Positions 24,430 through 33,642 are shown, counted from the first letter of the stretch. The stretch is 64,000 nucleotides of DNA from Carya illinoinensis (GCF_018687715.1 NC_056755.1:18179501-18243500), one strand, 5' to 3'. Notes: generated by a model not told the origin, from the letters alone. Translations and numbers: made by a program.

Positions 24430-25079
24430 GAGCTGTTATGTCATGATAATGGGACGGTGCTTTGGAATGTTATTTTTACTAGAACTGGTCAAGACTGGGA
24501 ACTTGATGAGTTTGCATTGAAGATAGGTTGGGATGGGAGAGATCGTATGCTGTGGAAGCATATGGGGAGTAATAAGTTTTAGTTGATTCCTTTTACAAGG
24601 TGTTGACTACCCCACAACAAGTCTTTTTTCCATGGAAGAGCATTTGGATGGTTCTTGTGCCTTCTAAAGTTGCCTTTTTCACTTGGACAGTTGCCCTTTG
24701 GAAGATTTTGATGGTTAATAATCTAAAAAAATGTGGTATGATTGTTATAGAGTGGTGTTACATGTGTAAGAAGAATGAGGAATCGATTGATTATTTACTT
24801 TTACATTGTGAGATGGCTAGGGAGTTATGGATTGGCATTTTTATTAGAGCTAAGCTAAGTTGAGTCATACCTAAGAGTGTGGTGGACCTTTTAGCATGCT
24901 AGAATAGGCATCATAATAGCTCTCAACCAGCTGATGGAGGGAGGATGATACCTTTGTCCTTAATGTGGTGCTAGATTATGGACGAAAAGGAAAATGAATG
25001 ACAGATACTTTAACAACAAGGAGTAAGCAATGGGGAAATTTTGGAATTTTTATATTTTCTCTTGTTCAATGGTTTTATG
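24430..25079 (+). pseudogene. LINE RT C-terminal zinc-binding region (sense segment)
   Basis: The frame at 24600-24863 holds the zf-RVT segment of plant L1 reverse transcriptase: SIWMVLVPSKVAFFTWTVAL, then WCYMCKKNEESIDYLLLHC with its Cys/His cluster, then ELWIGIFI. Upstream (24460-24600) the pieces VLWNVIFTRTGQDWELDEFA and KIGWDGRDRMLWK are collinear in a frame with one stop. Downstream, SVVDLLACW and SLMWC pieces reach about 24970. The catalytic RT core lies upstream of this region in a full element and is absent here. The insertion of the SIRE-like element at 25080 cuts the tail. Confidence 0.88.
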
Positions 25080-25677
25080 TGAAAAAGCAGTGGTTCTACA
25101 CAACACTACACCTAGAGGGGGGGTGAATAGGTGTAATCTAATTTTTATGGCCTTTTGAAAATTAATCAAACAAGCAGATAATAAATGAAACAAATAACAC
25201 AAATAATCAACACATGATTTTGTTCACGGAGTGGAAACTCATTTGAAGAACCTCTTCAAAATCTAAAACCACTCCGGGTGTAAGACACCACCTCAAATCC
25301 ACTATAGAAACTTTAGTTTGTTACAACCAATTTAGAACACTCACAAAACCTTTGTAGTAGCTAAACTTGGCTTGCAACACCACGAGTGACCCACTCGATC
25401 TCTACACGCATGTAGTGTCGGAACTCCGACCTTCCTATAGCTTCCCACGAGAACCTCTCGATCTCTGCATCAACGGCAGCTCCGGACTCTTCCGGCCAAC
25501 AAAAATGTCCACTTCAATGGACTCAAGTAAAAGCTGATTTTTGTGTATGTTGTGGTGGAGAAATGTTTTTCCAAGAAAGAATCAATCAATTGGGGGAGAG
25601 ATTGCTCTAAGATGTTCTTGGAGGCCCTTAGGGTTTTTGCTCTGATTCTCCACACATAGAACAGAAGCTAACATGTT

Positions 25678-25687
25678 CTATTTATAG
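25678..25687 (-). promoter_or_regulatory. LTR TATA box (3' LTR copy)
   Basis: CTATAAATAG on the minus strand, downstream of the 51-bp repeat array and upstream of the presumed R region. The same box lies in the other LTR at 32185-32194, where it would drive element transcription. Confidence 0.7.
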
Positions 25688-25737
25688 TTCCCATCAAATG
25701 AGGCGTTCAAAACCCTACATTGTAAGTGATCTGGAAC

Positions 25738-26035
25738 ATTGGCTCGAGCGAAGTGTCGAGCGAAGGTCGAGCGCCGAAATCTGCCTGAGTTCGCTCGAGC
25801 GCCATGTCGAGCGAGTATCGAGCGGTCGACTCTGCCTGAGTTCGCTCGAGCTCAGTGTCGAGCGAGGGTCGAGCGACACACTCTGCCTGGGTTCGCTTGA
25901 GCTCAGTGTCGAGCGAGGGTCGAGCGGTTGAATCTGCCTGAGTTCGCTCGAGCCGTATGTCGAGCGAGGGTCGAGCGGTTGAATCTGCCTGAGTTCGCTC
26001 GAGCGCTCTGTCGAGCGAGGGTCGAGCGAAGTCGC
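25738..26035 (-). repeat. 51-bp tandem repeat array in LTR U3 (3' copy)
   Basis: Five to six units spaced exactly 51 bp, marked by CTGCCTGAGTTCGCTCGAG at 25781, 25832, 25883, 25934 and 25985. Each unit carries GTCGAGCGA and TCGCTCGAGC elements, rich in CpG. On the transcribed strand the array lies about 50-350 bp upstream of the TATA box, an enhancer-like position. The second LTR carries the same array at 32245-32542. Confidence 0.9.
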
Positions 26036-26160
26036 TTCTTTTGACCAATAATGAGCACACTTCAACCCCACTTCAATCCTTCCGCAACAACACTTGTTAC
26101 AACACTATTTTCCACAGGTTTTCACAAGAATATGCCAACACGCTCATTTTTCCCTCAACA

Positions 26161-26600
26161 ATCTCCCCCTTTGGCATTTCTGTGACAAAACCTCTAACCT
26201 ATACATATGATCTAATCCTAGCACACCCAATTAGATCCATATTCTTGAACATGTTGAAAAATTTCTGCACATGCTTAGCAAACGGTTAAACATACCCATT
26301 CACATATGCACAAAAACATATTTGCTATTCTCAAATCATAATTCATGTCAAGTACAGGTTTTAGAAGAGAAATATTTCATTAAACAGCAGATCATAGATT
26401 GAGTTCAAGAAACATTAGTCAAACAATCAGCAGCTAACAAGAGATATAAATCAACAGATATAACCAAAAGCTGCTGTTCCCCCAAAACAAAAAAATTAGT
26501 ACAAGTAACACTCCCCCTGAGTTAATACTGTACTACTCCCCCTCAACAAAGTATATCTCCCCCTCAACAATCAATCTCCCCCTTTTTGTCACAAGAGGCC
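26161..26600 (-). other. Polypurine tract and repeated PPT-like motifs
   Basis: Directly inside the 3' LTR the minus strand reads GCCAAAGGGGGAGAT, the expected polypurine primer for plus-strand synthesis. Additional AGGGGGAG-type tracts occur on the minus strand at about 26512-26590 (four copies). Multiple PPT-like tracts are known from SIRE elements. Confidence 0.8.
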
Positions 26601-26607
26601 AAGGGTC

Positions 26608-27723
26608 TCAATCATCACCATCGGTATCCTCATCATCCTCATTGAGCTGCCTCTCGATGTCATTGAAGCGTTGAGTCACAAGTTGTTGCAGGTTGTCAAC
26701 TTTCACCTCAAGACGGTCGAACCGGGCGTCAAGGCGAGCTAGATACTCAAGTACCTGCTGAAGACTGGGCTCCGACGAACCGGGGGCTGAGAAAGATGGC
26801 TGAGAGCTGGATGGGGCCGAGGTAGACGGCTGAGAACTAGATGGTCGAGAGCTCGAAGGCTGAGAGGAGGGAGCGGGAGGGTGCTCAACACGGATAGGCT
26901 GTGGAGTTGTGTGAGCACGACTCAACTGGACCGTCCTACGACCAATAGGAGCCTTAAGGGCAATTCTCGGCTCCTGAGGATGGAAAGCAACAGATTGGGA
27001 GAGAGCTATTCGGGTGATTAAACACGGTAAGGGCAAACCAGTCCGTGTTTTGGAGGACCGATACGCCTCAACAATAACCCGACACAAAAGACTTCCTAGA
27101 TCAATGGAGACACCATTGATCAAGGCATACAGCAGACGGGCACGGTCAAGACCCACATCACTATTATGACCAGTAGGATCTAAGTTCGTAAGAACAATCC
27201 TACTAAGAATGAGGTGATCGGGGGTAAAACGAGCAGTTGAAATAGGGGTTGTCCCTTCCCAACTACTAGGTCGGCCACAAAGACAAGTAGCAATGACTTG
27301 TGGACTTGGAGGAGATGTCCGTGAGTAGGGAAACTCAGGATAGAGCTCACGAGGGGCATTTAGCAGAGTCGCTATCATGCCCGGAGTGACTCGGAAAACA
27401 ACATTCCTGAGACTGACTTCAAATGAGTCACCAACAGATATGTCATGAATATTGGAGTAAAACTCCCTAACCAACTCCACAGAAGGAGTGGGATGACCAG
27501 TGGTCAATGCCTGCCACTGACGAGACTCAAAAATACGGGGAATTATAGTCTCGGTAAGCTCACCTAATGTCACTTCACGCTCGACTATGGGAGTACGATG
27601 CGAGAAGTTCTGAGAGTATAACTCTTGGGCTCGGGCACTATGGAATTGTGCTTGAACGGGTGCAGGAGGGTTTTGGCGAGGACGAACACGTCGAGACATG
27701 GTGTCGGCTGTAGACAGAGTCAA
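26608..27723 (-). CDS. Env-like / putative plant transposon protein of the SIRE-like element
   Basis: A 371-codon open frame; the likely start is the internal Met at residue 9 (MSRRVRPRQNP), giving about 363 aa. Residues about 25-240 form a folded-looking domain (pieces QELYSQNFSHRTPIVEREV, HDISVGDSFEVSLRNVVFRV, SDVGLDRARLLYALING) that I recognise from env-position ORFs of SIRE elements and from the 'putative plant transposon protein' family. Residues about 270-320 are a Ser/Pro-rich linker, 320-360 a predicted coiled coil (ARLDARFDRLEVKVDNLQQL), and the tail is acidic (DDEDTDGDD). I see no signal peptide or membrane helix, so membrane insertion is unlikely. It is open and undamaged, unlike most coding sequence nearby. 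The function of this family is not established. Confidence 0.85.
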   Translation of the reverse strand: MTLSTADTMSRRVRPRQNPPAPVQAQFHSARAQELYSQNFSHRTPIVEREVTLGELTETIIPRIFESRQWQALTTGHPTPSVELVREFYSNIHDISVGDSFEVSLRNVVFRVTPGMIATLLNAPRELYPEFPYSRTSPPSPQVIATCLCGRPSSWEGTTPISTARFTPDHLILSRIVLTNLDPTGHNSDVGLDRARLLYALINGVSIDLGSLLCRVIVEAYRSSKTRTGLPLPCLITRIALSQSVAFHPQEPRIALKAPIGRRTVQLSRAHTTPQPIRVEHPPAPSSQPSSSRPSSSQPSTSAPSSSQPSFSAPGSSEPSLQQVLEYLARLDARFDRLEVKVDNLQQLVTQRFNDIERQLNEDDEDTDGDD

Positions 27724-28450
27724 AGACGTTAGACAAGGCTAAGGCAATGCAAAGACGTGATGGATGCATGCATGCTGACGCAACAATGCCAACTAACAAT
27801 GCAAGACTCGGTGCATGCCCGATGTCACTCCTCATTTTTCAAAACAATAACAAATGCCTAGGTCAAAATGTCCCATATGCATACTAATGCCTACTCATGT
27901 GAAAGACCAACATGCATGCTAATGCCAACCACATTCATGACACATATGCAATGACAACTCAAGCCATTTACAAGCTAATGCCAACCCATGTACATGACTC
28001 ATGTTAAACGATGCCAAACCTCATGCATGACCCATGTGCAAACCAATGCCAATTCTAAACCAAAACACCTTCAAAACATAATGCAATCCTAGTTAAACGA
28101 TGTCCCAAACCTAGGATAGACATGAAATAGATATGGGAGCAATGCTATGCCAATGCATGATGAAAAACCAAAAACACACTTCATTGAGGCATTTTATCGA
28201 ACACTTGGAGTGCATCCAAGTGAGAAACTCGGGTATAGACCCATGGGAGTTTCAAAAACCTCCTAAATACAACCAATCCCAACAATGGCTACACAATAGC
28301 CTCAATAAACCAAAATAAACGGAACAATTTCAAGAAACAAACTTCAAAAAACCCCCAATCCGAAACCCATATGCAAAACAAACGGAAATACCCAAAATAA
28401 ATCACCAAAACACGAAAATACACAAGAGAAAGGGATTTACCTTGGTTTGG
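27724..28450. other. Spacer upstream of env-like ORF with degenerate repeats
   Basis: Between about 27750 and 28100 phrases such as AATGCCAACC, CATGCATG and CATGAC(A/C)CATGTGCAA recur at irregular spacing, as in a decayed minisatellite. No pol similarity and no long frame on either strand. Confidence 0.5.
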
Positions 28451-28544
28451 AGATGATTTCGGAAGGAAAGAACTTGATTAAACGAAGAAAATTGAGAAAA
28501 GAAAGAGGAAAATGCACGGAGGGGAGAAAACGCACGAAACAGGG

Positions 28545-28675
28545 CAGTCTGCTCGAGCGGCTCGAGCGGCGCTCGAGTTTTATATCAGTCGTTCGCTCGA
28601 GCGAACTTAAAACCCTCGAGCGGCTGTCGAGCGGGTTTAGCTCGAGCGGTGTCGAGCGAGGGTCGAGCGAGACCT
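28545..28675. repeat. CTCGAGCG repeat cluster upstream of the env-like ORF
   Basis: Ten or so copies of CTCGAGCG/GTCGAGCG-type motifs, the same sequence elements that build the 51-bp units of the LTR array but in irregular arrangement, e.g. TTCGCTCGAGCGAAC and GTCGAGCGAGGGTCGAGCGA. It sits about 830-950 bp upstream of the env-like start on the coding strand. Confidence 0.8.
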
Positions 28676-29051
28676 CCAGAAAAACACATTTTGCCCATTT
28701 TTGAAGCACACAACACTCACATGACATGAACAAATATTGGGAATGTCAATTTTCACACCTAGAGTACATATCAAATGTAGAAAAGCATCATATTCCCATA
28801 AAATACGCAGTTTAAAACCAAGTATCACAAGTAATATAGACGTGCGTGTTTAAAGCGGTCCTTGCTCAATCAAGAAATTTCAACCGTAAGGCGTGAGTGG
28901 GGTTGGGCTGAACATGAAACCATAGGTGCTTCGGAAGCTCATTCAAGACACAGAAAGTCAAACCTAATGCTGCTAGGACCTGAATCGTTCTGTTTAAATA
29001 CTTGTCTCAGTATGTTCAAGAAAACAGAAAACTTATTCTGTTTTTCACCCA

Positions 29052-29054
<3 letters not shown>

Positions 29055-29094
<40 letters not shown>
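29055..29094. repeat. Poly(T) run followed by (TA)n
   Basis: About 40 uninterrupted T followed by ATATATATATATATA. Lies in the spacer between gag and the env-like ORF. On the element's coding strand this is a poly-A run. Confidence 0.95.
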
Positions 29095-29097
<3 letters not shown>

Positions 29098-29540
29098 TAT
29101 ATATATATAAAAACTTCACTTTTTCTTTTCTGTTTGAGATACCATATTTTTGCACAAGCGAACCATGATGAGGTCATCTAGCCCGTGGTCAATTCTGTAT
29201 GAAGATAGAGCTTCCTACCACTTTTGATTGCCTCCCCAATAAACTCACAAGTGGTGAAATGTCAATTGACCGAGTTTGGAGTGAAGTGTGTGATGCCAGT
29301 CACAGATTACACGAGATACTCATGTTCCAAATCTTTGTAAAATATAGAAATATGATACAAATCTCAAAAGACACATGCACTTAGATTTTAGAATTAACAA
29401 CCCCACTATCATATAGCCCAATCATGAAGTGCATGTAGGGGCAGCAAACAACGATAAATAAACTAGACAACAACAAACAAGAAAAATAAACAACAACAAA
29501 ATACAACAAAAATGCATGTAATGTATGTAATGCATGCCTG

Positions 29541-31526
29541 TCAGTCTACAGCACCAAAACCATGTGTGGCTCGCGTCTTTCCCTTTTGGATGATCCACCT
29601 TGGTATCCATTTCTTTGAGAAAGGCTTTTCAATTTTCTTGGTGTGCCTCTTAAGCTCAAAACAGTTTGGTCGGATGTGACCAATCTTACCACAATGATGA
29701 CACACGGGGCTTGCTTTGTGAGGTCTTTGTCTCAAGAAGGTTGAGACATTCTTAGAGTCATTCATGTAATTCTTACCCCTTCCAGAAGGATAAGCAGTTC
29801 TACTATTAACAAATGCAGGAGCATGCACAAAATGACTCATTAATTTAAAACAGTTTGGTCTAATATGGCCTAGCTTCCCACAATGATGACATATGGGGCT
29901 CATGTTGCGAGCTCCTTGTCTTTTGGGAGGAGGAACAGACTTTTGCACTTGCACAGGCTTCTTGCCCTTTTCAGATGGATGAGCCTTCTTTTTCTCAGTC
30001 ATTTCAGGAACAAACACTGTGGTTCTCACATTTTTACCGAAAGCTTTTGAGCTTGAAGGAGCATCAGGATTCTCTTCAAAATAGCCTAAACCACTTTTAT
30101 CACTAGATGACTTTCCTAAACCTAGGATTTTGTCAAGCTGGTTTGTCCCAATGGAGAATTTTTGCAACTTAGTATTTAACAAAGTTAGCTCATTTTCATG
30201 AGTTGTCACTTTATCTTCCAAAGTCACATTTCTCTTTTGCAACTCATCTGTTAGACCAATGGCTTCTCTCAGTTTGCTCTGAAGCCCTTCATTTTCTCTT
30301 TTGCATAAATCTATTTCCTCAATATGTGCTTTATTGAGTTTCCTCAATTTCACACATTCCTTGTACAACTTCTCATAGATTTCCTGCAAGTCATCTTCAT
30401 CCCCGGATTCATTTTCAGAAACACTCTCAATTTCAACCACAGATTCACTGTTATGACTTTTTCCTGCAACAGAGGAAGTGAAAGCCATGTAGTTGAAATT
30501 TTTCTTCCTGGGAGAACTCTCTTGTGAGTCACTTGACTCAGACTCACTATCAGTCAAGGAAGCAGCATTCGCTTTCTCTTTGGCCCTTTTGTAATTTGCA
30601 CACTCAAGTCGAATGTGACCAAAACCATGACATTCATGGCACTGAATATTGTCATTGACAGCTCTAGTTTCTCTCTTATACCTCCCTTCTCGGTTTTCTG
30701 AACTAGAACCTCCATTGATACCCTTGAACCTTCTCTTTTCTTGTCTTGGGTTTTTCTGGGCAAACATCTTCCTGAATTTTTTAGCATAAAATGCTATCTT
30801 CTTGTCACTCATGGCAAGTTCGTCAGAAGATTCACCAGACTCTTCTCTAATAGCTTTGAGGGCTATGGACTTGTTTTTCTTATCCATAGGAAGAGTATGT
30901 TCATAGGTTTGTAAGGAACCCACCAACTCTTCAACTCTCATGTTGTCCAAGTCTTTGCTTTCTTCTATAGCAGTGACTTTGGGACGAAACCTCTCAGGAA
31001 GAGATCTAAGGACTTTTCTCACAATTCTGTCCTCAGGAATTCTATCCCCTAAATTAAAACGAGAATTGACAATATCATTAAGTTTGCTATAGAAGACATC
31101 AAAAGTTTCATCATCCTTCATCCTAAGTTCTTCAAAGTTGGTGGTCAGCATTTGAAGTTTAGAATTTTTTACAGCCTTGGTACCTTCATGGGTAACCTCA
31201 AGAATGTCCCATGCCTCTTTGCAATTTTCACACATGGAGATTCTTTTGAACTCCTCCTGGGACACGGCCATGAATATCGCATTTAGGCCTTTGCTATTCC
31301 AACTACACTCGTTGACTTCATCCCTAGAGTAATTTTCCACACCCTTGGAGGTTTCGACTCCCTCAATGAATACAACCGGTTGTTTCCATCCCTTTGTTAC
31401 AGAGGTCCACACTCGTTCATCCACAGACTTAAGGAAAGCTCTCATTCGAACCTTCCAATACGCATAGTTACTTCCATCAAAAAATGGTGGAGATGTGAGT
31501 GATTGAGACCTATCCATATAAACCAC
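29541..31526 (-). CDS. GAG protein of the SIRE-like element
   Basis: Open frame of 661 codons; start is M1 or M4 (MDRSQSLTSPPFFDG). Domains in order: DUF4219-type N-terminus (FFDGSNYAYWKVRM, about residues 15-28), UBN2-type copia GAG (about 80-210, with AWDILEVTHEGT and LRSLPERFRPKVTAIEE), first CCHC knuckle CHECHGFGHIRLEC (about 295), an acidic stretch, a long coiled coil (about 385-470), then two more CCHC knuckles CHHCGKLGHIRPNC (about 545) and CHHCGKIGHIRPNC (about 608) that look like a local duplication. GAG forms the virus-like particle and packages the RNA. The frame closes at a TAG after GFGAVD with no protease following, so it would be made as GAG alone. No internal stop, consistent with a recent insertion. 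Confidence 0.93.
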   Translation of the reverse strand: MVYMDRSQSLTSPPFFDGSNYAYWKVRMRAFLKSVDERVWTSVTKGWKQPVVFIEGVETSKGVENYSRDEVNECSWNSKGLNAIFMAVSQEEFKRISMCENCKEAWDILEVTHEGTKAVKNSKLQMLTTNFEELRMKDDETFDVFYSKLNDIVNSRFNLGDRIPEDRIVRKVLRSLPERFRPKVTAIEESKDLDNMRVEELVGSLQTYEHTLPMDKKNKSIALKAIREESGESSDELAMSDKKIAFYAKKFRKMFAQKNPRQEKRRFKGINGGSSSENREGRYKRETRAVNDNIQCHECHGFGHIRLECANYKRAKEKANAASLTDSESESSDSQESSPRKKNFNYMAFTSSVAGKSHNSESVVEIESVSENESGDEDDLQEIYEKLYKECVKLRKLNKAHIEEIDLCKRENEGLQSKLREAIGLTDELQKRNVTLEDKVTTHENELTLLNTKLQKFSIGTNQLDKILGLGKSSSDKSGLGYFEENPDAPSSSKAFGKNVRTTVFVPEMTEKKKAHPSEKGKKPVQVQKSVPPPKRQGARNMSPICHHCGKLGHIRPNCFKLMSHFVHAPAFVNSRTAYPSGRGKNYMNDSKNVSTFLRQRPHKASPVCHHCGKIGHIRPNCFELKRHTKKIEKPFSKKWIPRWIIQKGKTRATHGFGAVD

Positions 31527-31572
31527 TACAGCAGGATCACACTCAGGAACTAAATCCTAGCGGAGTGAACCC

Positions 31573-31586
31573 GCTCTGATACCAAT
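31573..31586 (-). promoter_or_regulatory. Primer-binding site of the SIRE-like element
   Basis: Minus strand TGGTATCAGAGC, complementary to the 3' end of initiator methionine tRNA, two bases inside the 5' LTR boundary at 31587. It would prime minus-strand DNA synthesis. Confidence 0.9.
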
Positions 31587-32667
31587 TGAAAAAGCAGTGG
31601 TTCTACACAACACTACACCTAGAGGGGGGGTGAATAGGTGTAATCTAATTTTTATGGCCTTTTGAAAATTAATCAAACAAGCAGATAATAAATGAAACAA
31701 ATAACACAAATAATCAACACATGATTTTGTTCACGGAGTGGAAACTCATTTGAAGAACCTCTTCAAAATCTAAAACCACTCCGGGTGTAAGACACCACCT
31801 CAAATCCACTATAGAAACTTTAGTTTGTTACAACCAATTTAGAACACTCACAAAACCTTTGTAGTAGCTAAACTTGGCTTGCAACACCACGAGTGACCCA
31901 CTCGATCTCTACACGCATGTAGTGTCGGAACTCCGACCTTCCTATAGCTTCCCACGAGAACCTCTCGATCTCTGCATCAACGGCAGCTCCGGACTCTTCC
32001 GGCCAACAAAAATGTCCACTTCAATGGACTCAAGTAAAAGCTGATTTTTGTGTATGTTGTGGTGGAGAAATGTTTTTCCAAGAAAGAATCAATCAATTGG
32101 GGGAGAGATTGCTCTAAGATGTTCTTGGAGGCCCTTAGGGTTTTTGCTCTGATTCTCCACACATAGAACAGAAGCTAACATGTTCTATTTATAGTTCCCA
32201 TCAAATGAGGCGTTCAAAACCCTACATTGTAAGTGATCTGGAACATTGGCTCGAGCGAAGTGTCGAGCGAAGGTCGAGCGCCGAAATCTGCCTGAGTTCG
32301 CTCGAGCGCCATGTCGAGCGAGTATCGAGCGGTCGACTCTGCCTGAGTTCGCTCGAGCTCAGTGTCGAGCGAGGGTCGAGCGACACACTCTGCCTGGGTT
32401 CGCTTGAGCTCAGTGTCGAGCGAGGGTCGAGCGGTTGAATCTGCCTGAGTTCGCTCGAGCCGTATGTCGAGCGAGGGTCGAGCGGTTGAATCTGCCTGAG
32501 TTCGCTCGAGCGCTCTGTCGAGCGAGGGTCGAGCGAAGTCGCTTCTTTTGACCAATAATGAGCACACTTCAACCCCACTTCAATCCTTCCGCAACAACAC
32601 TTGTTACAACACTATTTTCCACAGGTTTTCACAAGAATATGCCAACACGCTCATTTTTCCCTCAACA
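31587..32667 (-). repeat. 5' LTR of the SIRE-like element
   Basis: Promoter-bearing LTR, 1081 bp, same sequence by eye as 25080-26160 (constant offset of 6507). TATA box at 32185-32194 on the minus strand, 51-bp repeats at 32245-32542. Followed at 32668 by the target duplication TTATG. Confidence 0.95.
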
Positions 32668-32986
32668 TTATGCTATTGTACTAAAAGGAGAGAATATTCA
32701 TGAGTTTTTGTCTTCTTTTCGACTTTCTAGATTGTAATTAGATGTCTCATTTTATGTAGAGGTGTTCAACCGGGTTTCGGACCGGGTATCCGGGTATACC
32801 CGGGTCGGAATCCGGATTCAAAATCCGGACTGGGTTCCGGCCCAGTCATATCCGGGTTATGACCCGGTCCGAAACCCGGATTAATCCGGATTTTTACAAC
32901 CCGGAAATCCGGGTTCCGGATCAAAACCGGGTTTTTTTTTTTTTTTTTTTAAATACTGAAACTGCATTCATCAAATAAAATTTTAA

Positions 32987-33292
32987 TCAACAAGCAATTC
33001 TCTTTCTTGGCATAAACAACTTGTTGGGAGATGCAGGGGTCTTGTAGGAGGAAGATGAGCTCGGGTTGAATATCAGATCAGATTGCTGGTAGCAGTCCGA
33101 ACAGGGCTGGCATTGGAGCCAGTTGATGTCACTACCGGTGTCAAGGACCATGTAGAAGGGCTTGGTCGGGCTTCCCACACCCACGAGCGAGAAGTACTCG
33201 CCGCTACCCTGGCTCATCCCGGACACGATCGGAGTGGACAGGTCCTCAGGGCAAAGCTCCGTCTTCATGGGTTCAAGATCCGGCTCGCTCAC
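32987..33292 (-). pseudogene. Captured aspartic protease (A1, nepenthesin/ASPG1-type) fragment
   Basis: About 100 codons with LSTPIVSGMSQGSGEYFSLV, VLDTGSDINWLQCQPC and DCYQQSDLIFNPSSSSSYK, the N-terminal catalytic region of plant A1 aspartic proteases. The active-site DTGSD and the following Cys-rich nepenthesin-type insert are present; the second catalytic Asp, the flap and the C-terminal lobe are absent. Sequence turns unrelated after SSSSSYK. A single lobe would not be an active protease. The open frame suggests fairly recent capture or mild decay. No initiating context is evident. Confidence 0.88.
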
Positions 33293-33530
33293 GCCGTTTC
33301 AGGGTTCAAGACTACAATTTTTTCGGATCCTCTTCGTCCCTGTTCTGAGATTCTCCTCCTTCTCACATTCACACTCTCATCTGAGTCTGTTGCAGAAACT
33401 CCACTGAAGGAGCGGGAACCATTTTCAACAGTCTTCACTAATTTGCGATTTACATCAAACAACTTCGTGATGGACTCCTCGGCTTCATCCAACTGCCCAA
33501 CGACTGGACCATATTCAAACTAACACAAAC
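33289..33530 (-). pseudogene. Second, unrecognised gene fragment in the hAT element
   Basis: About 75 codons, open, with pieces EYGPVVGQLDEAEESITKLF, DVNRKLVKTVENGSRSFSGV and DSDESVNVRRRRISEQGRRG. Charged, helix-prone N-terminal half and basic C-terminal half. It ends where the aspartic protease fragment begins, in an overlapping frame. A TAG stop lies just upstream of FEYGPVV. I do not recognise the family; composition is that of an ordinary plant coding exon rather than random DNA. Confidence 0.5.
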
Positions 33531-33579
33531 CCATACAACCAAGACCATCTACAACAGACCAAAGCACGAACCCTGAAAA

Positions 33580-33582
<3 letters not shown>

Positions 33583-33640
<58 letters not shown>
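33583..33640. repeat. (GA)n microsatellite
   Basis: About 55 bp of perfect AG dinucleotides inside the hAT element. Confidence 0.95.

Positions 33641-33642
<2 letters not shown>

Larger units (their letters stand above)
25080..26160 (-). repeat. 3' LTR of the SIRE-like element
   Basis: TG...CA-bounded (plus strand TGAAAAAGCAGTGG to TTTTTCCCTCAACA). Same length as, and by eye identical to, the copy at 31587-32667. Contains a TATA box and the 51-bp repeat array. Open frames of 117-118 codons inside it arise from the repeats and are not considered genes. Confidence 0.95.
25080..32667 (-). mobile_element. Young SIRE-like copia derivative with gag and env-like ORFs but no pol
   Basis: Two 1081-bp LTRs (25080-26160 and 31587-32667) that appear identical by eye flank 5.4 kb of internal sequence, with a perfect 5-bp duplication TTATG (25075-25079 and 32668-32672). 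Read on the minus strand: 5' LTR, initiator-Met-type primer site (TGGTATCAGAGC, 31584-31573), gag (31526-29541), about 1.8 kb of non-coding spacer, an env-like ORF (27723-26608), several AGGGGGAG purine tracts and the 3' LTR. This matches the SIRE lineage of Ty1/copia except that protease, integrase, RT and RNase H are all missing. Identical LTRs mean recent insertion, so the enzymes were presumably supplied by another element. Confidence 0.93.

Noticed and set aside
25781..26035. Regular direct repeats that could suggest a CRISPR-like array
   Set aside because: Units are contiguous 51-bp tandem repeats without unique spacers, inside an LTR of a plant retroelement.
25707..26071. Open frames of 117-118 codons on the minus strand in each LTR, with repeated RPSLD..ERTQA units
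   Set aside because: They arise because the 51-bp repeat length is a multiple of three; several frames are open at once and both lie in LTR U3.
33083..33523. 146-codon plus-strand frame across the small hAT element
   Set aside because: It is antisense to the aspartic protease fragment and shows no similarity of its own.
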